From the NCBI GenBank assembly GCA_937958375.1, contig CALGNY010000177.1:1-7730 (forward strand): a stretch of 7,730 bases of DNA. The letters run 5' to 3'. Shown piece by piece: positions 1 through 6,553 of this stretch. The notes below the pieces were generated by a model, which saw nothing but the letters and a program-made list of their open reading frames with translations, ran no database searches and was not told the origin of the DNA. Each line of letters opens with the position of its first letter. The first letter of the stretch is position 1. Source of the stretch: an uncultured Bacillaceae bacterium. Lineage in GTDB: Bacteria > Bacillota > Bacilli > Bacillales > Alkalibacillaceae. The translations under genes were made by a program, and so were the position numbers.

Positions 1-122
1 ACGGCTTGTCAGCGACATTCGGAGCTGTTTTTCTTTCCAAATATCGATGAGATGGCTTATCAGCGACATTCGGAGCTTTTTTTGTCCCAAATGTCGATGA
101 GAAAGCTTATCTTCAACATCGG
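1..122. repeat. Degenerate ~51-bp tandem repeat with internal dyads (2.4 copies)
   Basis: Copy 1 is 1-51, copy 2 is 52-101, and a decayed partial copy is 102-122. All begin with a form of (a/t)(a/g)GCTT(A/G)TC. Copies 1 and 2 share CAGCGACATTCGGAGCT followed by a T-rich stretch, then CAAAT(A/G)TCGATGAG. Within each copy TCAGCGACATTCGG faces CCAAATGTCGATGA as an imperfect 14-bp inverted repeat with two mismatches, so each unit could fold as a hairpin. The array lies just beyond the odhB terminator and runs off the left edge of the window, so its full length is unknown. It has no evident coding content. It looks like an intergenic dispersed palindromic repeat, but that class assignment is inference. 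Confidence 0.75.
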
Positions 123-153
123 ACCCCATACTGAACTAAAAAACCAGATAATC

Positions 154-190
154 AAAAAAACTGGCAAGCACTAAACAAAGTGCTTGCCAG
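154..190 (-). terminator. Rho-independent terminator of odhAB
   Basis: CTGGCAAGCACT (161-172) and AGTGCTTGCCAG (179-190) form a perfect 12-bp stem around a 6-nt loop. Read on the minus strand the stem is followed by seven Ts (the A-run at 154-160). It lies 24 bp past the odhB stop codon, the expected place for the end of the operon transcript. There is no T-run on the other side, so it acts mainly on minus-strand transcription. Confidence 0.95.
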
Positions 191-214
191 CCTATCTTAA
201 CCTATTCAGAAAAT

Positions 215-1486
215 TTATCCTTCTAGCAATAGATCATATGGGTCTTCAATCATTTCTTTCACGCGGACCAAGAATTGGACGGCTTCACGGCCATCAATGA
301 TTCTGTGGTCGTAAGAAAGTGCCAAGTACATCATCGGACGCACTTCAATGGAGTCATCCGGCATGACGACAGGTCGTTTTTGGATCGTGTGCATGCCTAA
401 GATACCAACTTGAGGTGAATTCAAGATTGGTGTGGATAGCAAGGATCCGAAAATACCACCGTTTGTGATCGTGAATGTACCGCCAGTCAAATCATCCAAT
501 TTCAATTTGCCATCGCGAGCTTTTTTCGCTAATTCGCCGACTTCTTTTTCGATTCCAGCGAAGCTCAAGCGATCTGCATCACGAACAACCGGTACGACAA
601 GGCCTTCTTCAGTGGAAACAGCCATACCGATGTCATAGAATTTTTTCTTCACGACTTCATTGCCTTGGATTTCGGAGTTGACTAATGGGAATTCTTTCAA
701 CGCTCCTACCACTGCTTTTGTAAAGAAGGACATGAATCCTAATTTTACGCCGTGTTTTTCAAGAAATTCGTCTTTACGCTCACTACGCAATTTCATGATG
801 TTTGTCATATCAACTTCATTGAATGTCGTTAACATCGCAGACTGGTGCTGGGCTTCGACTAAGTTTTTAGCAATCGTCTGACGACGGCGGGATAGTTTTT
901 CTCGCTCGACAGGTTTGTCGAATTCCGTTTTCTCGCTGCTTTGGCTATCCTGTTTAGACGACTTGGATTGGCTTGCCTGAGATTTCTTGCTTGCGGCAGC
1001 TTCCACATCCTCTTTCGAAATTCGTCCAACTGGATCTTTTGGTTTGATTTCGCTTAAATCAATGCCTAGTTCACGAGCACGCTTCCGTGTAGCCGGTGAA
1101 GCAACTGGTTGATCTGAGGAATCTTCTTCTGCTTCTTCTTTTGCTGGTTCTTCTGATTTTTGTTCCGCTTTTTCTTCTTTTGGCTCTTCTTTGCTCTCTT
1201 CTTTCGCTTCAGATTTGTCATCTGAACTTGAATCGTCGCCACCAGCTTCTCCATTCTCATCAACTTTTGCAATGACGTCACCTACTTCAACGTCATCACC
1301 TTCTTCAACAAGGACTTCCGCTAGGACACCGGTGAAATCAGAGTTGACTTCCACGTTGACTTTGTCCGTTTCCAATTCAACGATGGCGTCTCCCTTTTCG
1401 ACTTTATCACCTTTTTGGACGAGCCATTCTGCTACTGTACCTTCTGTGATGGATTCGGCTAATTCAGGAACGATAATTTCCTTCAC
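215..1486 (-). CDS. odhB: Dihydrolipoyllysine-residue succinyltransferase, E2 of 2-oxoglutarate dehydrogenase
   Basis: This is the E2 core of the cytoplasmic 2-oxoglutarate dehydrogenase complex of the TCA cycle. It carries the swinging lipoyl arm and transfers the succinyl group to CoA. At 423 residues it is close to B. subtilis OdhB (about 417). Domains in order: an N-terminal lipoyl domain (about 1-77) with ETDK and the lipoylated Lys42; a highly charged Glu/Lys/Ser linker (about 80-126); a peripheral-subunit-binding domain (about 127-164, SPATRKRARELGIDLSEI); a second Ser/Lys/Gln-rich linker (165-190); and the C-terminal catalytic domain with RRRQTIAKNLVEAQ and the active-site HRIIDG (His394, Asp398). 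The start is GTG, 8 nt after AGGAGG (1495-1500). The only nearby ATG (1489-1491) is out of frame and too close to the ribosome site. It sits 14 nt downstream of odhA and is clearly co-transcribed with it. Identification is very secure. Confidence 0.98.
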   Translation of the reverse strand: MKEIIVPELAESITEGTVAEWLVQKGDKVEKGDAIVELETDKVNVEVNSDFTGVLAEVLVEEGDDVEVGDVIAKVDENGEAGGDDSSSDDKSEAKEESKEEPKEEKAEQKSEEPAKEEAEEDSSDQPVASPATRKRARELGIDLSEIKPKDPVGRISKEDVEAAASKKSQASQSKSSKQDSQSSEKTEFDKPVEREKLSRRRQTIAKNLVEAQHQSAMLTTFNEVDMTNIMKLRSERKDEFLEKHGVKLGFMSFFTKAVVGALKEFPLVNSEIQGNEVVKKKFYDIGMAVSTEEGLVVPVVRDADRLSFAGIEKEVGELAKKARDGKLKLDDLTGGTFTITNGGIFGSLLSTPILNSPQVGILGMHTIQKRPVVMPDDSIEVRPMMYLALSYDHRIIDGREAVQFLVRVKEMIEDPYDLLLEG

Positions 1487-1503
1487 GACATTTTCCTCCT
1501 TTA
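1483..1503 (-). promoter_or_regulatory. odhB translation start region with coupled odhA stop
   Basis: The odhA TAA stop (1501-1503) runs directly into the ribosome site, reading TAAAGGAGG on the minus strand, so ribosomes ending on odhA release on the odhB Shine-Dalgarno. Between it and the GTG start (1484-1486) lies ATGTCGTGA (1483-1491), an out-of-frame ATG with a stop two codons later. Its TGA overlaps the GTG start by two bases. Coupled translation is inferred from the spacing. Confidence 0.7.
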
Positions 1504-4332
1504 ATCAAGCTTTAGTGCTTCTTGAATGATTTGACTTTGTTCTGACTTGTGGATGTTTGGATCTCCTACAGCTGGTGAAGAACGATCCGGTCTACCGACA
1601 TAACGTAGTGTCTGCTTTTTCTTGATGACTTCGCGGATTCGGTCGTTGACAAACTCCCAACTTCCCATGTTCTTCGGCTCTTCTTGTACCCAAATGATTT
1701 CCTCGACATTCTTGTATTTTTTCAGAATGCCCTTTAGCTGCTCATCCGGGAATGGGTAAATTTGCTCTAAACGGACACAGTGTAACGCATCCGTGTTATC
1801 CATGTCTTCTAATGCTTCTTCGATGTCCACCATGATTTTTCCGCTACCGATCACCAAACGTTTGACCGCTTCAACTTGATCGCCCGTTTCTTTATGTTCC
1901 AGGATCGGTTGGAACTTGCCTTCACTTAATTCATTGGCACCAACTGCAACGCGTTGGTTACGGATTAAGCTTTTCGGTGTCATCAATACTAATGGACGTG
2001 CATTTTCTTTTCCGACGATTGCTGCTTGTCTTCTCAGCAAGTGGAAATACTGACCAGAAGTCGTCACGTTGGCAACTGTCCAGTTGTTCTCAGCGGACAA
2101 TTGTAAATAACGTTCCAATCGTGCACTAGAGTGTTCTGGCCCTTGACCTTCATAGCCATGCGGAAGAAGCATGACAAGGCTAGCGATCTGTCCCCATTTG
2201 GCACGACCGGAAGAAATGAATTGATCATAAATGACTTGGGCGACGTTCGCAAAGTCACCATACTGTGCTTCCCATAACACAAGTGTATCATCAGTTTGTA
2301 CGCTGTAGCCGTATTCAAACCCAAGAACCGCTACCTCGGATAGTGGGCTGTTGTATAGACTGAAGGAAACATCTGCCCCTTCGATTCCATGCATTGGGCT
2401 ATATTTTTCATTTGTTTTGTTGTCATGCAAAACGAGATGACGGTGAGCAAACGTTCCGCGCTCTGAATCTTGACCGGTCATTCGGATCGGTGTGCCGTCT
2501 TTCAGGATCGTACCGAAAGCAAGAGCTTCACCGAGTGCCCAGTCAATTTTCCCGTCTTCATCCAACGCATTTTCACGACGTTTCAGGATTTTTTCGAGTT
2601 TCTTGAATCCTGTGAAATCATCCGGACGCTTCAACATGTCCGCGTTCACTTGTTTGAGGACATCCAATTCCACTTTTGTATCGATATCATCGAGTTTATC
2701 GGTAACTTCTTCAGGCAAATCTGGCACGTGTGCTTTGTGGATCTCGTGCTCCTTCATGCCATTGTATATTTCACGTAGTTTATTGATCGTATCTTCTTTA
2801 TATTTTTTGCTTTCTTCTTCGGAAAGAACGTTTTCTTCCACGAGTCGTTTCGCAAAAACTTCATAAGCCGTGTCATGTGCATCGATTTCTTGGTACAGGA
2901 GCGGCTGTGTGCCGCGTGGCTCATCCATTTCGTTATGGCCATAACGTCTGTATCCGACCAGGTCGATCACGATGTCTTTTTGGAATTGTTTCCGATATTG
3001 ATAAGCAAATTCTACTGCACGGATACATGCAATCGGGTCATCCGCATTGACGTGGATGACAGGAATTTCAAAGCCTTTTGCCAAGTCGGATGCATATTTC
3101 GTTGAACGACCTTCTTTATAATCCGTCGTAAACCCGACTAGGTTATTGGCGATGATATGAACGGTTCCGCCTGTCGCATAGCCTTTCAATTCGGAAAGGT
3201 TCAGTGTTTCCGCAACGACACCTTCACCGATGAACGCCGCATCCCCATGAATTTGGACCGTAAACGATTTATCAAAATCAGGTGTGGCTTCTCCGCTACC
3301 CGAACGGTCATCTTGAACCGCACGTGTATACCCTTCCACAATCGGGTTGACAAATTCCAAGTGTGAAGGGTTGTGGGCTAAGGTTACTTTCGTTTGTGTT
3401 TCACCTTGCTTATAGTTTCCATTCGCTCCAAAATGGTATTTTACGTCACCGGTCCAACCATAGTTGATCCCAGTAGAGCCTTCTGATGGTACGAGTTCTT
3501 TGTTCGGTGAATGGGCAAATTCAGAGAAAATGATGTCATATGGCTTATTCAGCACATGCGCCAACACATTCAAGCGTCCCCGGTGAGCCATTCCCATCAT
3601 GATGTGTTCGACATCATCAGCGTTACCATTTTTCACGAGATGGTCCAACATTGGAACCATGACGTCTAAGCCTTCAATTGAAAAACGTTTCTGGGCGACG
3701 AATGTTTTCGCTAAAAATTGTTCAAAACCTTCTACTTCTCCCAGACGATTGAGTAGTTCTTTCTTATCTTCATCAGAGAATGACAAATCAAACGTGCCGG
3801 CCTCCACTTGCTCATAAAGCCATTCGCGTTCTTTGTCATCTGTAATGTGTGTGAATTCGTACGACGATTTCCCTAGGTATCTTTCCTTCAAGTGATTGAT
3901 GTAATCCAGGCCGTTCCTGAAGTTTTTCGCATCATCACCTGCCAACAATCTGGCATCCATTTGCTTTAAATCTTCGTCGCTTAAATCATACGTCTTCGGA
4001 TCAATCAACTGGTCGTAATTCGTATCATGTCCGCCGACCGGATAAATATCTGCTCCGAGGTGACCGTGTCTTCGGATCGCCTCAACTAATTTCATTGCCG
4101 AGGTCAACTTCTTCAGATCCTCCATCGAAGTTGAACCCGCTTGCTGTGGTGCAGGCTGACCCGTACTACTCGTCATCCATTCAGGCGCACCATTCGCTTC
4201 AAATATGTGACGCAATGACTCATCCACTGCATCCGGGTCGTCTAAAAATAATTCGTACTGCTCTTCAACATAGCCCCTGTTTGGTCCATGAAAAGCTTCC
4301 CAAACACGGCTGCTAGACCCTTCCATAGCCAC
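1501..4332 (-). CDS. odhA: 2-oxoglutarate dehydrogenase E1 component
   Basis: Thiamine-diphosphate-dependent E1 of the 2-oxoglutarate dehydrogenase complex. It decarboxylates 2-oxoglutarate and succinylates the lipoyl arm of OdhB. The GTG start proposed here gives 943 residues, matching B. subtilis OdhA (about 944). Visible in order: the N-terminal segment WEAFHGPNRGY; HRGRLNVLAHVLNKPYDIIF (about 250-269); the ThDP-binding block GDAAFIGEG (363-371) to NN (396-397); YRRYGHNEMDEP (461-472); the transketolase-like pyrimidine domain with SERGTFAHRH (623-632) and LPHGYEGQGPEHSSAR (723-738); and a C-terminal RPDRSSPAVG (914-923). The frame stays open to a TTG at 4357-4359 and an ATG at 4345-4347, but neither has a ribosome site. 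GTG 4330-4332 has GGGGGT 7-8 nt upstream, which can pair with the 16S tail using one G-U wobble. It is first in the operon with odhB. The function is certain; the exact start is probable. Confidence 0.97.
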   Translation of the reverse strand: MAMEGSSSRVWEAFHGPNRGYVEEQYELFLDDPDAVDESLRHIFEANGAPEWMTSSTGQPAPQQAGSTSMEDLKKLTSAMKLVEAIRRHGHLGADIYPVGGHDTNYDQLIDPKTYDLSDEDLKQMDARLLAGDDAKNFRNGLDYINHLKERYLGKSSYEFTHITDDKEREWLYEQVEAGTFDLSFSDEDKKELLNRLGEVEGFEQFLAKTFVAQKRFSIEGLDVMVPMLDHLVKNGNADDVEHIMMGMAHRGRLNVLAHVLNKPYDIIFSEFAHSPNKELVPSEGSTGINYGWTGDVKYHFGANGNYKQGETQTKVTLAHNPSHLEFVNPIVEGYTRAVQDDRSGSGEATPDFDKSFTVQIHGDAAFIGEGVVAETLNLSELKGYATGGTVHIIANNLVGFTTDYKEGRSTKYASDLAKGFEIPVIHVNADDPIACIRAVEFAYQYRKQFQKDIVIDLVGYRRYGHNEMDEPRGTQPLLYQEIDAHDTAYEVFAKRLVEENVLSEEESKKYKEDTINKLREIYNGMKEHEIHKAHVPDLPEEVTDKLDDIDTKVELDVLKQVNADMLKRPDDFTGFKKLEKILKRRENALDEDGKIDWALGEALAFGTILKDGTPIRMTGQDSERGTFAHRHLVLHDNKTNEKYSPMHGIEGADVSFSLYNSPLSEVAVLGFEYGYSVQTDDTLVLWEAQYGDFANVAQVIYDQFISSGRAKWGQIASLVMLLPHGYEGQGPEHSSARLERYLQLSAENNWTVANVTTSGQYFHLLRRQAAIVGKENARPLVLMTPKSLIRNQRVAVGANELSEGKFQPILEHKETGDQVEAVKRLVIGSGKIMVDIEEALEDMDNTDALHCVRLEQIYPFPDEQLKGILKKYKNVEEIIWVQEEPKNMGSWEFVNDRIREVIKKKQTLRYVGRPDRSSPAVGDPNIHKSEQSQIIQEALKLD

Positions 4333-4372
4333 TTTTACTACCCCCATCAGTTTGGACAAACATCCATTTTAT

Positions 4373-4400
4373 ACTATATTATTCTAAAGCCTGGTTTCAC
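4373..4400 (-). promoter_or_regulatory. Candidate SigA-type promoter of odhAB
   Basis: On the minus strand GTGAAA (4395-4400) and TATAGT (4373-4378) are separated by 16 bp, 40 bp upstream of the proposed odhA GTG. The -10 has five of six consensus bases and the -35 four of six, with slightly short spacing. I looked for a cre-like CcpA site here and saw no convincing one. The surroundings are very A/T-rich, so chance matches are likely. Confidence 0.4.
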
Positions 4401-4433
4401 TTTATTTTCTATAGTTTTTTTACCCTTGCCCGT

Positions 4434-4469
4434 TTATTCACAAACAAGTTGAAAATAAAGCGAAATCAT
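4434..4469 (-). other. Possible 11-codon leader ORF upstream of odhA
   Basis: A short frame encoding MISLYFQLVCE lies in the gap before odhA. It is preceded by GGAG (4479-4482) at 9 nt. A possible -10, TATACT (4487-4492), lies just upstream with a weak -35 (TTTTCT, 4510-4515). That -10 would start transcription at or inside the ribosome site, which argues against this particular pairing. No terminator/antiterminator pair follows. It is listed because it is the only coding-like signal in 4333-4575. It is most likely fortuitous. Confidence 0.15.
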
Positions 4470-4575
4470 AGTTTACATCTCCAATTAGTATATATGATAA
4501 ATCCCCAATAGAAAAGGATTTGCGTCGAAATTTCACGAGTTTTGGTCGGGAACCGTAAATGTTCAAAATATTAAT

Positions 4576-6228
4576 TTAATTGTAGCGCAATTGTTCAATA
4601 ATTCCTTCCAAATTACTTTTAATTTCCCAGTACTTTTTTGGGAGTTGGGGGAATAATTTTCGTTCTATCCAATCTAGGATATTTCCGTTTTCCTGCAGGA
4701 ACTGTTTGACGGACGCTTGCACGATTTTTTCCTTCATCTCTTTTGGCAGCTGTTCAAAGTCGATCCGACCAATCTGTAACTCCCTTACGTTTTCCCGAAA
4801 TTCCTTAAACTGATGATCCACATCATTCATGTTCCCTTGTATCACTGAGCCAATTGTCTCATGAATTCGCTCGCATTCCAACTTTGCGAACTGCTCGATG
4901 AAAAATTGTTTGATGCGTTCTTCGAAATATTTTTCACCCTGGCGAATTGCCGTTCGGTAGCGTTCTTTTTCAGTTGTTCCCAAGCGTATATCCTGATTGA
5001 TTTCTTGCTGAAGTGTGTGTAACAGATCCTGTGCAGTAATGGTTTGTAGATGACTGGCCGCCAGGATGGAGAGCACATGGAAAATCATCCGCGGATCCAG
5101 GCCATTCATTCCTTCATCATCAAACTCTTCCCGCAAGGATTCATACGGCTCTTCTTTTCGTGCATATAGTCGTACTTTTTCCATTTTGGTCAATGGGTAT
5201 TTTTCACTGGATCGTACTCGTGTATAAATCGCAGTTGCAGCTAAGGTATCTAACGCAAATGGTTGAAAACGTTCGATGTCTTCTTGATGTAGTTTTGACG
5301 CGTACAAGTGGATCTCTTCCGTTAAATCAAGGTTGTAAGGGACCTTTTGAATGATCATCCGACTGAGTAATGGTTTATTTTCTGTGGTTGTAATGATTTT
5401 TTTAAGGTCTTCCGGATTGCTATGGGCAATCAGTACCACGTCGCTGTGGATTGCGGCCTGACGGGGTATTTTATACATTTGTTCTTCAGCAACCGAAAGA
5501 AGCGGAAAAAGTAGCTTGGCTGAAACTTTAAATACCTCCTGCAACTCTACGATTCCCTGATTTCCTGCCTGGAGTTCCCCATCATATTGATATGCCTTCG
5601 GATGAGCGGGTGTGCCATACGTCGTAATCGTCGAATAGTCCATTTCCCCAATGAGTTCGGACACTTCCTGAAGATGTGGGTCTCCTGGTGCAAACGTCCC
5701 AATGCCTTGTCGCTTGCTTTCTGATATGTAAAAACGCTCAACCGGGATGTTTCTCCAATCTTCATTCCATTCATGTTTCAATCGATACTGGTTTAAGGAT
5801 GAAAGCTCTCCTTCAATGTGATAACCGGTAGCCTTTTTAATTCGCTGCCGGATCGAGTGAGGTAACGCAAGCAATGGGTTTTCATGTAACGGACAATCTT
5901 TGATCCGATAAACGGCGCCTTTCTCTGTGTGTGAGTATTGACTCAACGCATCTTTAATAAATTGGACAAGGGTTGATTTCCCACTTCCCGGAGGTCCGAT
6001 CAACACGAGGAGGCGTTTTCTTACGTCATACCCTTTTGCAGCGGGGCGGAAATACCGGTCGATCAACTCGTTTAAAATCGGTTTCATACCATACAGGGAT
6101 TTATCATTTTGGCGATCAATCGCGGATTGAATCGCCAAATATACACGTTTTTCGGTTGTCAATGGGATGATTTTTCCACGCAGCACCTCATCGACATATG
6201 TTTTCAAATCGAGCATTTGATGTTCCAC
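4576..6228 (-). CDS. Divergent PrkA-family AAA+ protein (serine kinase/protease-like ATPase)
   Basis: The product is a cytoplasmic P-loop ATPase of the PrkA/YeaG family, 550 residues from the GTG start chosen here, against about 631 for B. subtilis PrkA. Family hallmarks: RYFRPAAKGYDVRKRLLVLIG leading into Walker A GPPGSGKST (78-86); CPLHENPL (112-119); RQGIGTFAPGDP (173-184); a Walker-B-like NQGIVELQEVFK (223-234); LIAHSNPEDL (266-275); SRMIIQKVPYNL (289-300); and EEFDDEGMNGLDPR (367-380), which corresponds to the NDEGMSGIDPR region of PrkA. The C-terminal third (about 410-550) is charged, helical-looking and poorly similar. The DPLTGEEMSPDEK-type segment I recall from canonical PrkA is absent. 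PrkA was described as a serine kinase and later reported as an ATP-dependent protease in B. subtilis; which applies here is unknown. No yhbH/DUF444 or spoVR partner is visible. GTG 6226-6228 has a strong ribosome site; the upstream ATG at 6313-6315 has none. Confidence 0.88.
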   Translation of the reverse strand: MEHQMLDLKTYVDEVLRGKIIPLTTEKRVYLAIQSAIDRQNDKSLYGMKPILNELIDRYFRPAAKGYDVRKRLLVLIGPPGSGKSTLVQFIKDALSQYSHTEKGAVYRIKDCPLHENPLLALPHSIRQRIKKATGYHIEGELSSLNQYRLKHEWNEDWRNIPVERFYISESKRQGIGTFAPGDPHLQEVSELIGEMDYSTITTYGTPAHPKAYQYDGELQAGNQGIVELQEVFKVSAKLLFPLLSVAEEQMYKIPRQAAIHSDVVLIAHSNPEDLKKIITTTENKPLLSRMIIQKVPYNLDLTEEIHLYASKLHQEDIERFQPFALDTLAATAIYTRVRSSEKYPLTKMEKVRLYARKEEPYESLREEFDDEGMNGLDPRMIFHVLSILAASHLQTITAQDLLHTLQQEINQDIRLGTTEKERYRTAIRQGEKYFEERIKQFFIEQFAKLECERIHETIGSVIQGNMNDVDHQFKEFRENVRELQIGRIDFEQLPKEMKEKIVQASVKQFLQENGNILDWIERKLFPQLPKKYWEIKSNLEGIIEQLRYN

Positions 6229-6247
6229 CAGATCGCTCCCTCCTCCT
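6226..6247 (-). promoter_or_regulatory. Ribosome binding site and GTG start of the PrkA-like gene
   Basis: The minus strand reads AGGAGGAGGG (6238-6247), then nine bases, then GTG (6226-6228). The frame stays open upstream to ATG 6313-6315, but the extra 29 codons translate the ribosome site itself (as KGVGGGS) and the ATTTACG repeats. The predicted N-terminus then matches the family's short lead-in. The intermediate ATG at 6256-6258 precedes this ribosome site and has none of its own. Confidence 0.8.
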
Positions 6248-6279
6248 ACTCCTTTCATTCTATTCAAGTGGAGAAGAGA

Positions 6280-6310
6280 ATTTACGAGCAATTTACGGGA
6301 GCCATTTACG
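6280..6310. repeat. Three direct copies of ATTTACG
   Basis: ATTTACG occurs at 6280-6286, 6291-6297 and 6304-6310, with start-to-start spacings of 11 and 13 bp and partly conserved neighbours (GAGC or GAGCC between copies). On the minus strand this reads as CGTAAAT repeated in the presumed leader or promoter region of the PrkA-like gene. It also lies 31 bp upstream of the plus-strand promoter of the small ORF. Near-helical spacing suggests a multi-site regulator operator. No regulator is known to me for this motif. Confidence 0.45.
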
Positions 6311-6340
6311 AACATTCTTTGACTTTTCGGTGAGTTTTAG

Positions 6341-6369
6341 TTCACAATAAGAATAAATTCAGCTATAAT
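6341..6369 (+). promoter_or_regulatory. Near-consensus SigA promoter of the small ORF
   Basis: TTCACA (6341-6346, one mismatch to TTGACA) and a perfect TATAAT (6364-6369) are separated by exactly 17 bp. Transcription should start near 6376, about 34 nt before the ATG at 6410. This is the best-scoring promoter by eye in the window. The -35 overlaps one half of a loose dyad GTGAGTTTTAGTTCAC (6330-6345). Confidence 0.8.
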
Positions 6370-6372
6370 CTA

Positions 6373-6389
6373 AATCATAAAGTATGATT
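6373..6389. promoter_or_regulatory. 17-bp perfect dyad over the predicted transcription start
   Basis: AATCATA (6373-6379) and TATGATT (6383-6389) form a perfect 7-bp inverted repeat around AAG. It begins 4 bp after the -10 box and spans the predicted +1, the usual place for a repressor operator. In RNA it would be a weak A/U-rich 5' hairpin just before the ribosome site. A DNA operator seems the more likely reading. Confidence 0.5.
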
Positions 6390-6409
6390 AAAGAAGAGGT
6401 GGAAGCTAC

Positions 6410-6490
6410 ATGAAACTCGCACTAATCATTGGCGTATGTATCACATTCCTCGTATCAATTTTCTCTGCAGGTTACGATGCGAAAAGATAA
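6410..6490 (+). CDS. 26-residue single-span membrane peptide, not recognised
   Basis: The peptide starts MKLALIIGVC and ends AGYDAKR. Residues 3-21 are almost wholly hydrophobic, enough for one membrane helix, with Lys2 on one side and a short charged tail (Asp23, Lys25, Arg26) on the other. GAGGTG lies 8 nt before the ATG. The gene has its own near-consensus promoter, an operator-like dyad and a following terminator, so expression is well supported despite its size. I do not recognise the family. Possible roles are a small regulator or stabiliser of a membrane protein complex, a stress-induced membrane peptide, or a type I toxin. No antisense antitoxin RNA promoter is evident. It is divergent from the PrkA-like gene and shares that gap; a functional link is only suggested by position. 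Confidence 0.72.
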   Translation: MKLALIIGVCITFLVSIFSAGYDAKR

Positions 6491-6502
6491 GTAAATGGCC
6501 AT

Positions 6503-6547
6503 CAAAAAATACACCAGTTACCTAATTTGTAGGTAGCTGGTGTTTTG
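6503..6547. terminator. Bidirectional intrinsic terminator
   Basis: ACACCAGTTACCT (6511-6523) pairs with AGGTAGCTGGTGT (6531-6543), a 13-bp stem with one G-U wobble on the plus strand and a 7-nt loop. TTTT (6543-6546) follows on the plus strand, and the A-run at 6504-6509 gives TTTTTT on the minus strand. It serves both the small ORF ending at 6490 and trmL ending at 6554, two convergent transcripts. The minus-strand direction looks stronger. Confidence 0.9.
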
Positions 6548-6553
6548 TATGTT

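Noticed and set aside
1191..1529. 112-codon plus-strand Ser/Thr/Pro-rich frame
   Set aside because: It is the antisense of the Glu/Lys-rich OdhB linker and N-terminus; its composition is the mirror of those codons, and it lacks a ribosome site.
2470..2866. Plus-strand frames of 102 and 124 codons inside odhA
   Set aside because: They lie wholly antisense to a conserved enzyme gene, resemble no family I know, and have no promoter or ribosome site.
4333..4575. Riboswitch or T-box before odhA
   Set aside because: No strong stem with T-run and no recognisable aptamer or T-box core sequence is visible.
6410..6547. Type I toxin-antitoxin locus
   Set aside because: The peptide size fits a toxin, but I see no antisense RNA promoter overlapping the 3' end; the convergent transcript is trmL, which has its own terminator.
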